A stretch of 64,000 nucleotides of DNA. It comes from Symbiodinium natans. Its lineage: Eukaryota; Sar; Dinophyceae; Suessiales; Symbiodiniaceae. The notes below the pieces were generated by a model. It made no database searches. It was not told where the DNA came from and saw only the letters and a list, made by a program, of their open reading frames with translations. The DNA lies in the NCBI GenBank assembly GCA_905221605.1, contig CAJNDS010002113.1:895001-959000 (forward strand). Reading direction: 5' to 3'. Shown piece by piece: positions 17,832 through 27,915 of the stretch (its first letter is position 1; each line of letters opens with the position of its first letter). Made by a program: the position numbers and the translations under genes.

Positions 17832-18300
17832 GCTCCTGGCTCGGCTTTCTTCTGGCTGGCTCTTAGGACTTTAAAACTTTGAGGGTTTAGGGTTTAGGGT
17901 TTCGGGTTTAGGGTTTAGGGTTTAGGGTTTAGGGTTTAGGTAGAAACTACACTAAGGGGCTATAAAAGCTAAACTTTTCGGAGGGGTTCAGAAATCAGCC
18001 AAGCTGGCTCAGCAACACTGCCGGGGGCTTCGCCCCCAACGCCCAAAAGATTTGGTTTAGGTTGTAGGGTGTAGGGTGTAGGGTTTAGGGTTTAGGGTTC
18101 AGGGTGCAGGGTTTAGGGTTCAGGGTTTAGTGTGCAGGGTGTAGGGGGCACCTCCGCAGGCTGCATTGCTGTGCTGGGAATCCGCTCCACACTTCCAGCC
18201 GATGTCGGCGGGCCATCGACCCTAAACCCTAAACCCTAAACCCTAAACCCTAAACCCTAAGCCCTAAGCCCTAAGCCCTAAACCCCTAAACCCTAAACCC
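17832..18300. repeat. Intron E22-E23, first part
   Basis: TTTAGGG at 17880-17940, G-rich variants at 18060-18150 and CCCTAAA at 18220-18300. GC-rich text at 18150-18215 has no clear frame. Confidence 0.75.
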
Positions 18301-18337
18301 TGGTGTCCTCTGCGATTGCTTCCTGGTACGGACCTGC

Positions 18338-18562
18338 GTGTGCTTTGCATTCGACCTTCAGCAGCCACCACCAATCCTTCACTCCACAGCTGCCATCGGC
18401 ATCCTTCGCCACTTATCGGCGAGAATCCCATGGATTCAGCAGGCAGTCAAAGAGGGCATCGTACTCCCTGCAAAGATTGGCACAGACTGGAACGTTGCCA
18501 ACCTCGGAACAAAGAAAGCCAACCGCCCGAAGCCCAAACTATTCAAACAATGTTTTCTATAT
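18338..18562 (+). pseudogene. Ty1/copia-type RNase H fragment
   Basis: The frame contains HSTAAIGILRHLSARIPWIQ, then QAVKEGIVLPAKIGTDWNVA and NLGTKKANRP. This matches the conserved C-terminal end of copia RNase H: D-S-x-A-A, then R-H-hydrophobic-x-x-hydrophobic-W-hydrophobic-Q, then V-G-T-x-x-N-hydrophobic-A-D-hydrophobic-G-T-K. The catalytic Asp is His here and ADLGTK is ANLGTK. Only the tail of the polyprotein remains, in the E22-E23 intron, followed by a (TA)n tract. It is a dead retrotransposon piece in the gene's orientation. Confidence 0.75.
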
Positions 18563-19426
18563 GCGTATATGTGTATATGTATATATAATGTATATATATA
18601 TATATATAATGTATATATATATATAATTTAGACCCTACACCCTAAGCCCTAGATGCCCAAGTGCCGGGTTTTGGCCTCAGTTGCGCGACATACGTATGAC
18701 CCCTGAGCACTCGGTTTAGGGTCTAGGGTTAAGGGCACGTAAAACCCAAAGCCCGAAACCACCAGCAAGCAGCAAGGAATTCTCAACGGTGCCCCCCAAA
18801 CCCCAAACCCTAAAACCTTAAGACACTCTACCCTAGTAGACTGTGAGACCCTCCCCCAGACCGCCTGACCCCTACCCTACCCCCTAAACCCTAAAAACTA
18901 AAACCCTAAACCCTAAACCCCCTAAACCCCCTAAACCCCCTAAACCCCCTAAACCCCCTAAACCCCCTAAACCCCCTAAACCCCCTAAACCCCCCCCTAA
19001 ACCCCTAAACCCCTAAACCCCTAAACCCCACTAAACCCCTAAACCCCCTAAACCCTAAAACCCCCTAAACCCCCTAAACCCCCTAAACCCCCTAACCCCC
19101 CTAAACCCCCTAAACCCCCTAAACCCCCTAAACCCCCTAAACCCCCTAAACCCCCTAAACCCCCTAAACCCCCTAAACCCTAAACCCTAAACCCTAAACC
19201 CTAAACCCTAAACCCTACCCCCCAAGCCTGAAACTCCCAGCTCCCGACCTCGGGGGCCGCTTTTGCTACGCACCATAGGGATCGGAACAATTACTAATAG
19301 TATTCCCCTCTGGCCCATTTTTTGTTCAGAAGGTTGTATGTTGATGGACGTAACTGCGTGAATAGCCCTAAACCCTAAACCCTAAACCAACCTTGTTCAA
19401 ATGTATCCGGCCCCTTTCGTACCCAG
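18563..19426. repeat. Intron E22-E23, last part
   Basis: (TATA/GTATATA)n at 18560-18628, then a long 9-bp variant array CCCCCTAAA at 18905-19180, then CCCTAAA to 19218 and 19368-19388. Confidence 0.9.
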
Positions 19427-19477
19427 GCCGTCTTCGACATGAGGGCCGAGCTGGCCAAGTTGGACCAGGCAGGGCTG
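19427..19477 (+). CDS. Exon E23, coiled coil
   Basis: 17 codons in phase 0: AVFDMRAELAKLDQAGL. CCCAG|G acceptor; GTTTAGGG donor, or a GC donor nine bases earlier (GCAGGG). Confidence 0.7.
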
Positions 19478-20568
19478 GTTTAGGGTTTAGGGCTAAGGGT
19501 TTTTGGTTAAGGGTTTTTGGTTTTTGGTTTAGGGTTTAGGGTTTAGGGACCCAGAATAGAGAAAGAAAGCCCCCGAAAAGGTACCGGGAAGCCCCAAAAG
19601 GCACGGCAGACCCGAAAGCCACCGGGAGCCCAAAAGGCACCAAAAGGCCCCCACTGACAACCCGACACCAAAAAGGCCCCTCAGGCCTTCTTACAGGGTG
19701 CAAAAGCTCCAATGGATTTAACCAGGTGGGGCGAGCGGATGTGGCGAGCAAAAGCAAAAGTTCAGAAAGGCCTTTAACCAGGTGGTGCAGGTGGGGCGAG
19801 CAAAAGCAAAAACTCAAAAAGGCCTTTAACCAGGTGGGGCGAGCAGGTGGGGCGAGCAAAAGCAAAAACGCAAAGAGGCCTTGAACCAGGTGGGGCGAGC
19901 AGGTGGGGCGAACAAAAGCAAATGGCAAAAACTCAAAGGTGTCAAAGCAGGTGGGGCGAGCAGGTGGGGCGAGCAGGTGGGGCGAGCAGGTGGGTCAGGC
20001 AGAGGCGAGCAGGTGGGGCGGTTGGGCGAGCAAAAGTTAAAAGCTAAAGGGGCCAAAAACCGAACCCCACACCCTGTACAATTTGCCCGGTCCGAAAATT
20101 AGCGGGCAAGGTGAGAAAATTAGTGGGCAAGGTCCGAAAAATGTCCGAAAATTAGTGACCAAGCTCTTAAAATTTGTGGACAAAATTCGCAAAGGCCTTC
20201 CCCCCGCCCCCCGCCCCCCCCCCCCCCCCCCCCCCCCGCCCCCAGTGGGTCATTTTCAAAGCCACTGGCTGGCATGGGTTGAAGAGCTCAGGGCTGAAGG
20301 GCTCTAAGGTGAAGGTTCAGGGACGAGAGCGTAGGGTTTAGTTGGGGCTAAGAGTTTGGGTTGCGTGTGAATCTTTTTATTATCTTAATGGTATGGGATT
20401 CTCTTGGGTGGGTACTTTTCGGGCGCTTGAAAGGCTGCTAATAAACCCTAAACCCTAAACCCCAAACCCCAAACCCCAAACCCTAAACCCTAAACCCTAA
20501 ACCCCAAACCCCCAACCCTATGCAGTTTCTATAAACCCTAAACCCGAACCCGCGCGCAATGCTCTCAG
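19478..20568. repeat. Intron E23-E24 with minisatellites
   Basis: TTTAGGG at 19480-19548. A minisatellite of CAGGTGGGGCGAG units mixed with CAAAAGCAAAA lies at about 19720-20040. A degenerate repeat GAAAATTAGTGGGCAAGGTCC lies at 20094-20180. Poly-C at 20201-20240; CCCTAAA/CCCCAAA at 20440-20520. Open frames on both strands follow the repeats. Confidence 0.85.
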
Positions 20569-20610
20569 GCCATGGCGTCCCAGGTCAGCTCCCTGCGGCA
20601 GGCCCAGGAG
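20569..20610 (+). CDS. Exon E24
   Basis: 14 codons in phase 0: AMASQVSSLRQAQE. CTCAG|G acceptor, GA donor (GAGAGG). Confidence 0.6.
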
Positions 20611-21222
20611 GAGAGGGTTTAGGGTTTAGGGGTTCAGGGGTGTAGGGGTTTAGGGGTTTAGGGTTTAGGGTTGAGGGTTTTTTAGGGGTTTAGGGGTTAG
20701 GGTTTAGGATTTAAGGTTTTGGGGGCTAGGGAGGAGGACTGGGGCGTGTTGATGGGCTTTAGGATCACGGTTGGTGTGCTCTAGACCTCGACCCCTGCAC
20801 CCCTGTTTACGTGCCATGCTAAGGAATCCAGAGCCCATCGAAGAGCCCCAAAATGACCTTCAGTGTCAGGGCCCTTTCGTACCATTTGGGGGTTTCCGAA
20901 ATTTGGGGTACCTTATTGGCCCCCGGGAATCCTGCTACTTGGGGGTCTATATTTGCGATCCCTTCTCTTCGTAAACCCCCATGTCCCTTTCAAAAGGCCC
21001 TCAAGCTAAAGGTGTTGGGTGGTCTAGGCAAGCCCCTAAGCCCTAAACGCTACACCCTGCATCCTAAACCTGAAGCCCCCGCACCCTAACCCTAAACCCG
21101 AACCCGCAAAACCCTAAACCCCAAAGCCGAAACCCCAAACCCTAAACCCTAAACCCCAAACCCTAAACCCTAAACCCTAAACCCTAAACCCTAAACCCTA
21201 AACCCCAAAAAGGAGGTTCAAG
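20611..21222. repeat. Intron E24-E25
   Basis: G-rich degenerate array at 20612-20740. An unassigned island lies at 20750-21060, in which 20875-20960 resembles other GGTACCTTATTGG-bearing fragments (25890, 36490). CCCTAAA at 21080-21208. Confidence 0.7.
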
Positions 21223-21306
21223 GATGTGGCCTCTGCGCAGGAGACCGAGGCCCGGGCGATGGCGGCGGTCACCGCCTTGGATGCCCGAGCGGCCCAGCGG
21301 CTACAG
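21223..21306 (+). CDS. Exon E25, coiled coil
   Basis: 28 codons in phase 0: DVASAQETEARAMAAVTALD, then ARAAQRLQ. CAAG|G acceptor, GA donor (GACCGC). The frame is also open upstream to 21213. Confidence 0.7.
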
Positions 21307-22219
21307 GACCGCCCTGCTTCGTGTTTTTGGGGGTTTAGGGTTTAGGGTTTAGGGTTTAGGGTTTAGTTTTTTCGGGTTTAGGGTTTAGGGTTCTAGGATT
21401 TCTCAGGGTGATACAGTGTGTAAGGTTTATGGAGTTCATAGGGTTTATATGCGTCCGTGCTCCGCTCCCCCCTCCCCCCCCACCGCCCCAACGCAGGGAG
21501 GGGGCAAACCCTGAATCCTAAACCCGCCGCGACCGGTTCGAGGGGCGGAGGTGTGCAGATGCTGGTGCACACACAGGGTGGGTTCATAGGATGCAGGGCT
21601 TGGGGAGCTTGCAGTTCTTATCGGGCTTGTGGGAAGTCTAGGAATTCTGGAATAAGAGTTGTGTTCCGAAGCCCCGAAACCCTTAGCCCTACCGGCCTCT
21701 ACCTCAGCCCAAGCCTTGGGGTGAGTTCCCTTTTTATCTTCAGTTGTCCTGATTGCACTGTGGCTTTGTCCTATTAAGTTGTCCTTTGCCCCGTATGCTA
21801 GCAGCTAGCAGTCCTCATGCGGGATACTAGTAACCCCCTTACTAGAATCCTGATTAGGGGCTGCTAGGATAAAGGGTGAGCATCCCAAGTTGTCCTGATG
21901 TTGCTATTTTTCACGTGATGGCAGCTCCCTCTAATTTGCGAAACCTGCTTGAGGCATGCCTCTACCTTTCTTTTCGAGCTACTGCCCATGTTAAGGTCCT
22001 AACCCTAGACCCTAGACCCTAAACCTTAAACCCTAAACCCTTCATCCCGAAATCCGCGGTAAACCTCCACCCCCTAAGCATTTCGGGTTTAGGGTTTGGG
22101 GGTTAGGGTTTCGGGTTTGGGGTTTGGGGTTTGGGGTTTGGGGTTTAAAGCCAAGCTCTAAACCCCAAACCCTGAAGCCGTTAATTCCATGATCCTCAAA
22201 CAAGACCTGCAGTTCAGAG
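21307..22219. repeat. Intron E25-E26
   Basis: TTTAGGG at 21328-21395. An island at 21400-21990 has no recognised gene. CCCTAAA at 22005-22045, TTTGGGG at 22085-22145 and a short CCCTAAA. Confidence 0.7.
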
Positions 22220-22261
22220 GACTCTCTGGACTACGAGCGCGAGCGCGGCCGGCAGGAGCAG
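22220..22261 (+). CDS. Exon E26
   Basis: 14 codons in phase 0: DSLDYERERGRQEQ. AGAG|G acceptor; GC donor GCGAAG gives phase 0. A GT donor (GTAATG) ten bases on is an alternative. Confidence 0.6.
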
Positions 22262-22301
22262 GCGAAGACAGGTAATGGGGTTTCGGGTTTAGGTTTCGGG
22301 T

Positions 22302-22598
22302 GTGCTCAGATTGTTGCCCAGGGTTCTCTGCAGTCCTGTCGCTGAGGGGTGGGGCTCCAGCTGGAAGGATCGTGGCCACGACAAGAAGGGTGAAGGCTCC
22401 CAGTGGTGGAAGAAGGACGACGACCCGTGGGACGAGGACCCCAATGACATGTCCGGCATCGATGTGAGAAAGTGCAAGAAATGCAAGCACAACTGGTCCT
22501 ATGTGCGGGAGGGTGGCTGCCTAAACACAAAGTGCAACATGTCAGCATCCAGATTTCAGGAGGCTCTCCTTCACTCTAGGAGGGGCTTAGGGGTTTAG
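22302..22598 (+). CDS. Unidentified Cys-rich open frame
   Basis: 98-codon frame in the E26-E27 intron. The middle looks like protein: WKKDDDPWDEDPNDM, then a possible zinc-binding motif CKKC-x11-C-x4-C (residues about 58-78), with Trp and basic residues. The ends run into repeat-like text (RRGLGV) and the start is arbitrary, so it is probably a gene or retrogene fragment. Codon use is GC-rich but the composition is not coiled coil. No family is named. Confidence 0.4.
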   Translation: MLRLLPRVLCSPVAEGWGSSWKDRGHDKKGEGSQWWKKDDDPWDEDPNDMSGIDVRKCKKCKHNWSYVREGGCLNTKCNMSASRFQEALLHSRRGLGV

Positions 22599-23041
22599 GG
22601 ATTTGGGGTTTATGGTCCAGGGTCTCGCTAGGGCTTAGGTGGCTTAGTGCTTAGGGCGTCGTAGGCTTGAGGTCTAGAATGGTCGATCAGCAGGCGCGCA
22701 ATGCACGTACCACGTGAACCCACAAACCCTAAACCCCAAACCCTAAACCCTAAACCCTAAACCCTAAACCCTAAACCCTAAACCCTAAACCCTAACTCCG
22801 CCCTCCAGTGTGTGGGGCTTCGTGTCTAGGCTTTTCGCTCAAGCCCAGGACCAAAAGCAGGGTTTAGGGTTTAGGGTTTAGGGTTTAGGCTTTAGGGTTT
22901 AGGGTTTAGTGTGCTTGGGTCGGTATTTCCTTACCGAGCCCGGCGGCACTAGATGCATACTCTGGACCCTGTTTGCCCTAACCCTCAATTTGGGTCGCCC
23001 AGTGGTATCGTATACCTTTTTTGGTTCAGGATTCCTTGTAA
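22599..23041. repeat. Intron E26-E27, middle
   Basis: CCCTAAA at 22728-22795; TTTAGGG at 22860-22912. 22990-23041 is a diverged fragment of introner C (GCCCAGTGGTATCG). Confidence 0.7.
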
Positions 23042-23150
23042 CTAGGATGCCCAGTAGTGCCCTTATTCCCTTTTTGGGGGTTTAGGTTCCCTTATAAACC
23101 CCTTTAAGCAAAAAGGGCACCCTTTTTAACTAGGTTACTGGGCAGCCTAG
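23042..23150. mobile_element. Introner C copy 4, non-exonic flanks
   Basis: Ends CTAGGATGCCCAGTAGTGCC and GGTTACTGGGCAGCCTAG, with the internal pair CCCTTATTCCCTTTTT / AAAAAGGGCACCC. About 109 bp. It lies within an existing intron, not between exons. Confidence 0.7.
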
Positions 23151-23963
23151 GTAAAGTAACCAAACCCAGAAGGTACCCTTATTATGAAATCGTTGCTGGG
23201 GGACCAAGTCAAAAATTGTGCCTGAAATCACAGGACCTAGTCCCAAACGCTGGACACCGAAACCCTTAGCCCCAAACGCTTGCATCCCTTGGGGGTGCCT
23301 ATTCTGTTTAGAATGCCTCTCCTTCCCCACTCCACTTCTCGGCCCACCCTAGTCCCCCAAACCCCTAAGCCCTAAGCCCGGAACCTTTAAACCCGACTGC
23401 AGCCCTTTGGGGGGTCAAACGCCTGAAGAAATCACAGCCCAAACCTGGTTCTAAACCCTGAGTTAAACCTTACAAAGCCCACCCTAAATCCTGAACCCTA
23501 AAACCTAAATCCCAAAACTTTGAACCCTAAACCCTAAATCCTGAATCCCCAAACCCTAAACCCTAAATCCCTAACCCAAATCCGATGTGAATCCCTAGAA
23601 GTCACTATAAGCCTCTATGCATCCCTAAACCCGTTCCCTACATAAATCCCCTAAACCCTATCTCCCCAATCCCTAAACCCTAGCACTAAACCCCAAACCC
23701 TAAACCCTATTTCCCTAAAGCACTAAACCCCAAAACCCCCTAAACCCTAAACCCCAAACCCCTAAACCCTAAACCCTAGCCCTAAACCCTAAACCCTATC
23801 TCCCGAAAGCCCTAAACCCCCAAAACCCTAAACCCTAAACCCCAAACCCTAAACCCTACACCCTAAACCCTAAACCCTAAACCCCAAACCCTAAACCCTA
23901 AACCCTAAACCCTAAACCCTAGCCCTAAACCCTAAGCCCTAAACCCCCCAAAGCCCCTGCGAG
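23151..23963. repeat. Intron E26-E27, last part
   Basis: Unassigned to 23350, then highly diverged CCCTAAA repeat with CCCTAAATCC and CCCTATCTCC variants from about 23450 to 23945. Confidence 0.8.
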
Positions 23964-24053
23964 GTGCGCCTCGTGGAGGAGGAGCGCGGCCTGCGCCTTC
24001 GCGCGGAGGCGGAGCGCGTGGCCTCCCTGCAGAAGCGGCTCAAGGCGCACGAG
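23964..24053 (+). CDS. Exon E27, coiled-coil unit paralogous to E31+E32
   Basis: 30 codons in phase 0: VRLVEEERGLRLRAEAERVA, then SLQKRLKAHE. GA donor (GACCCC). The second half aligns with E32 (AESERLGSLQKRLQAHE), and both exons stop at the same codon with a GA donor. Confidence 0.75.
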
Positions 24054-25091
24054 GACCCCGGGAGGGGGTTTAGGGTCTAGGGTTTGGGGTTTAGGGTTTA
24101 GGGTTTAGGGTTTGGGGTTTGGGGTTTGGGGTTTGGGGTTTGGGGTTTGGGTTTGGGGATTGGGCCCTGAGGCGTTTCCGGGTTCTTGGGCCGTGGCCCT
24201 TGGGGTGTTTTTTGAACCCTAAACCCTAAGCCCTAAGCCCTAAGCCCTCAACCCTAAACCCGTCCTCAACCCTAAGCCCGAAGCCAGGTGCGAGATGAGG
24301 TTAAGATATTGGGACCTTCGGGCACGCTACCATGACCTTCAAATCCTGAGACTTCCGGAAAGAGGGCTTTCCCCCAAATATGGCCCAGGTCCCCCCAAAA
24401 GAAAAACAACGAAGTACCCCTCGCTTGCGAGGACCCGCACGTATCAACACTGAACATTACACAAATCCCGAGCCATGAACTAGTCCCTAAACCCTAAACC
24501 CTACACCCTACACCCTAAAGCCCAAACCACAAACCCGAAGCCCCAAACCCGAAACCCTAAACCCCAAACCATAAACCCGAAGCCCTAAACCGGAAACCCT
24601 AAACCCGAAACCCCAAACCCTAAACCCTAAACCCGAAACCCTACACCCTTAACCCTGTGCCTTTGGAGGGTTTAGTGTTTGCAGGCCATGCTCCGGCCCA
24701 AAGACTTTATGTAAAGTACACTGTGCCCAGTCGGGCCTCCAGCTTCTCACCATGGAAGTGGGACGGGTTGGGGTTTAGGGTTTAGGATTTAGGGTTTAGG
24801 GTTTCCCTTTCTTACCCTAAGCCCTAACCCCTAAACCAAACCCCAAGCCCCAAACCCTAAACCCTAAACCGTCATCCAACAGTTGAACCCTAAACCCTAA
24901 ACCCCGTTGAGTGTTTTCGAGGGCCCAAGGTTCCTGAAATCCAGGGGGGTCTGCGGAACAAACGTGAAATCAGAAGTGCTGCGTGTGGTCTTTGGGCACC
25001 TGAGACAACCAAACCCTAAACCCTAAACCCTAAACCCTAAACCCTGAAGCTTCTGCTAGCCCCGAAGGATTCAGTTTCGCAACACTTCCAG
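24054..25091. repeat. Intron E27-E28
   Basis: TTTAGGG/TTTGGGG at 24062-24160, AAGCCCT at 24220-24260, an island at 24270-24480, diverged CCCGAAA/CCCTAAA at 24485-24650, further short arrays, CCCTAAA at 25010-25045. Confidence 0.8.
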
Positions 25092-25123
25092 GGACTCAAG
25101 CAGGACCAGATCGTCACCATGAC
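25092..25123 (+). CDS. Exon E28
   Basis: Reads GLKQDQIVTM and two bases of the next codon. TCCAG|G acceptor; a GC donor (GCAGCC) suits the phase of E29. The frame remains open to about 25155. Confidence 0.45.
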
Positions 25124-25689
25124 GCAGCCGCCCTCCTTTGAACTCGCCCTTCGGGGTTTAGGGTTTTTAGGGTTTTTAGGGTTTAGGGTTTAGGGTTTAG
25201 GGTTTGGGGTTTAGGGTTTAGGGTTTAGGGTTTCGGGTTTAGGGACTGAACCCTTGAAGCTACTCCGTAAACCCAAACTCCTAAACCCCCAAAAGCAAGA
25301 CTCCTGAACGCCAAAATGAAGGTTTAGGGTTTAAATAGGGTTTAGGGTTCAGGGTTTGCATGGGGCTTAGGCGATGGCTCGTAGGGGCATCTACAGCAGA
25401 GGCTTTGGAAGCTTTAGGCTCTTGAAAGGTGTGACTAAGGTCTTCTTCGCATCTCAACGCCTAGCCTCAGCCCAACAGTAAACCCTTTCGTGCTTTTAGG
25501 GTTTAAGGTTTGGGGTTTGGGGTGTGGAGTTTGGGGTTTTGAGCCCTAAACCCTAAATGTGAGGTTAGGGGTCCCCTCTAGGAAAACCAAACCCCATGAC
25601 CCCAGATTGGTTATGGTGTAGGGTTTAGGATTTAGGGTTTAGGGTTTTGCAAACCGTAAACCCGAAACCCAAACCCCGAGCCCAAAAAG
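25124..25689. repeat. Intron E28-E29
   Basis: TTTAGGG arrays at 25154-25245 and 25320-25360. An unassigned stretch at 25360-25600 and a short G-rich array at 25618-25655. Confidence 0.75.
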
Positions 25690-25750
25690 GCTGCGGGAGC
25701 GAGTGGACGAGGCTAAGCGGGAGCTCCTTGAGGACGTGCAGACGGCCGAG
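25690..25750 (+). CDS. Exon E29, coiled coil
   Basis: Reads LRERVDEAKRELLEDVQTAE after one base of a split codon. AAAG|G acceptor; GA donor (GACCGG), phase 0. Confidence 0.7.
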
Positions 25751-26401
25751 GACCGGCAGAGAGTTCAAACCCAAGCAAAGGCCCCAATCGGGTCAGGGTT
25801 TAGGGTTAGGGTGTAGGGTTTCGGGTGATACGGGGCCCGAAAATAGACACCCAAAAATAGTAGGATTCCCGTAATAAGGACCCCAATAAGGTACCCCTAA
25901 TTTCGGAAGCCACCAAATCGGTTCAGGGTTTAGGGTTTCGGGTTACGGGTTTTGTAGTTTAGCTTTTATGATGTCATTATGGGTACTGCCCGACTTCCCT
26001 TTTCACGCTAGTACAAGCCTAAACCCGGCGCGATTAGGCCTTTGCTTGGCTTTATGGACACCATCGGGGCTTAAACCCTAAACCTGAAACCCTGAACCCT
26101 GAACCCTGAACCCTCAACCCTCAACCCTAAACCCTAACTAAACCCTCAAAGGCACTAAACTCCCAAAAAGCCTCACATGGTGTATCCGAAAGCCTTCAAA
26201 CGCCCAAAGGCCTTGGCCCGAAGATTCCCTTAAACCCTAAACCCTAAACCCCAAAAACCCTAAACCCTAAACCCTAAACCCTAAACCCTAAACCCCAAAC
26301 CCTAAACCCTAAACCCTAAACCCGAAACCCTAAACCCTAAACCCTAAACCCTAAACCCATCAGGGATTCCTAGGTCCCTCGAGGCTTGGGGGCTAACCCA
26401 G
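25751..26401. repeat. Intron E29-E30
   Basis: Short TTTAGGG at 25797-25825. 25828-25910 is a diverged repeat shared with 58085-58165 (AATAGTAGGATTCCC versus AATAGTTGGATTCCC). CCCTAAA at 26065-26130 and 26228-26360. Confidence 0.75.
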
Positions 26402-26445
26402 GACCGGCTGGTGCGAAGGTTGGAGGAGCAGCTCGAGCTCGAAAG
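26402..26445 (+). CDS. Exon E30, coiled coil
   Basis: Reads DRLVRRLEEQLELE and two bases. CCCAG|G acceptor; GT donor (GTGCCC). The two leftover bases join G of E31 to give Arg. Confidence 0.7.
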
Positions 26446-27529
26446 GTGCCCCCTGTGGGCCTTTGCTGTGGGGTTTTAGGGTTTAGGGTTTAGGGTTTAG
26501 GGTTTGGGGTTTGGGGTTTGGGGTTCAGGGTTTAGGGTTTAGGGTTTGGGGTTTAATTAGGGTTTAATTAGGGTTTAAGGTTTGGGGTTTAGGCTTTGGG
26601 GTTTAGGGTGAAGGGTTTTTTTAGGGTTTGTTTAGGGCTTAAGTGGTCAGAGCTCAAAAGGTTCGGGGCTTGGGGCTTCAGGGATCTTTCCGGAAACCCT
26701 AAACCCTATACCCTAAACTCTAAAGCCCAAAAAGCCCTAAGCATCCAACCCTGTTATGTGCCGGGGGCTTGAGGTTTTCATGGGCGTTTCGGGGTTTAGG
26801 GGTTTGGAGGTTTGGGGCTTTCGGGGTTGAGAGGTTTAGGGGTCTAGAGGTTTGGTTCGGGTTTAGGGTTTGTACGTAGGGTTGACGGCCTCCGGGGGTT
26901 TAGAGGTTTGGGGTTCGGGGGTTTGGGGGGGTTTACGGTTTAGGGTTTGTATGTAGGCCCTAATCTCACAGGAAAAAGAAGTGGAGCGACCTGACAAGCT
27001 GCTGCATGACATGTACAGGAAGGCGCTTCAACACTCCGCCTTCGTGCTTTCGCGGGGAGCACGACAAACAAAACTGTACTCCCACCCGGGAGGAGTTCCA
27101 AACTCCTACCTGCAGGAAAGTTGCAGTGGCTGTACGCTGGCCATGACAATGAGACCGCCTTGCCATCGGCAGTTTGTTTTTTGGAACCCCAATCCCTCGA
27201 TGTGGCTAATGGCTTTAAAGGGCTTTGGGGCTTTTGGGGGGCGGTTGGGACTTTTAGGGTTTAGGGTTTAGGGTGTAGGGCTTCCTATGACTGGCTATCA
27301 TTGCTGTTCCTTCGTTGCCTCCTAGCCAGCCGGCAGTTTGTGAAGGTTGAGCGTTCGGCCGTGTAATGCAATCCTAAACCCTAAACCCTAAACCCTCAAC
27401 CCTCAACCCTCAACCCTCATCCCTAAACCCTAAACCCCAACCCTAAACCCTAACCCTAAACCCTAATTCGTTTGGGCCTTCGCTTGGCTTCGGGAGGCCT
27501 AAATTCCCAAACATCCCTGAGTCCTCATC
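26446..27529. repeat. Intron E30-E31, first part
   Basis: TTTAGGG/TTTGGGG at 26472-26620, G-rich degenerate at 26770-26960, CCCTAAA at 27370-27470. 26965-27190 is a unique island with open frames on both strands (for example MERPDKLLHDMYRKAL on +). No product is recognised. Confidence 0.7.
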
Positions 27530-27848
27530 CTTGGAGGTTCATGGTACTTATTAACCAGTTACAACTGTACTTATAGTCCACTTATAAGCCCCTTAAGTGC
27601 CCTAATATGGTTACCAGTATAGCTATAAGTACAATTATCACTGTATATTAGGGCACTTAAGGGGCTGATAGGTACAGTTATAGTTGGCTAATAAGTACCC
27701 CTAAACCCTAAACCCTAAACCCTAAACCCTAAACCCTAAACCCTAAACCCTAAACCCTAAACCCTAAACCCTAAACCCTAAACCCTAAACCCTAAACCCC
27801 AAACCCTAAACCCTAAACCCTAAACCCTCAGTACCATGAACCTCCAAG
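27530..27848. mobile_element. Family A element with nested CCCTAAA array
   Basis: Left end CTTGGAGGTTCATGGTACTT; right end GTACCATGAACCTCCAAG. A CCCTAAA array (about 27700-27830) is inserted in the right terminus at AAGTACC, with GTACC duplicated (27695-27699, 27831-27835). E31 begins seven bases after the element. Confidence 0.85.
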
Positions 27849-27854
27849 CAGCAG

Positions 27855-27915
27855 GAACAAGACGCGGGAGCAGATCGAGGCGTTCATTGAGGAGGAGCGC
27901 TCTGAGCGGATCAAG
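27855..27915 (+). CDS. Exon E31, coiled coil
   Basis: Reads NKTREQIEAFIEEERSERIK after one base. GC donor (GCAGGG), phase 0. With E32 it forms a unit like E27. Confidence 0.75.

Noticed and set aside
19536..20056. Pro/Ala/Arg/Thr repeat frames on both strands
   Set aside because: Follow the CAGGTGGGGCGAG minisatellite.
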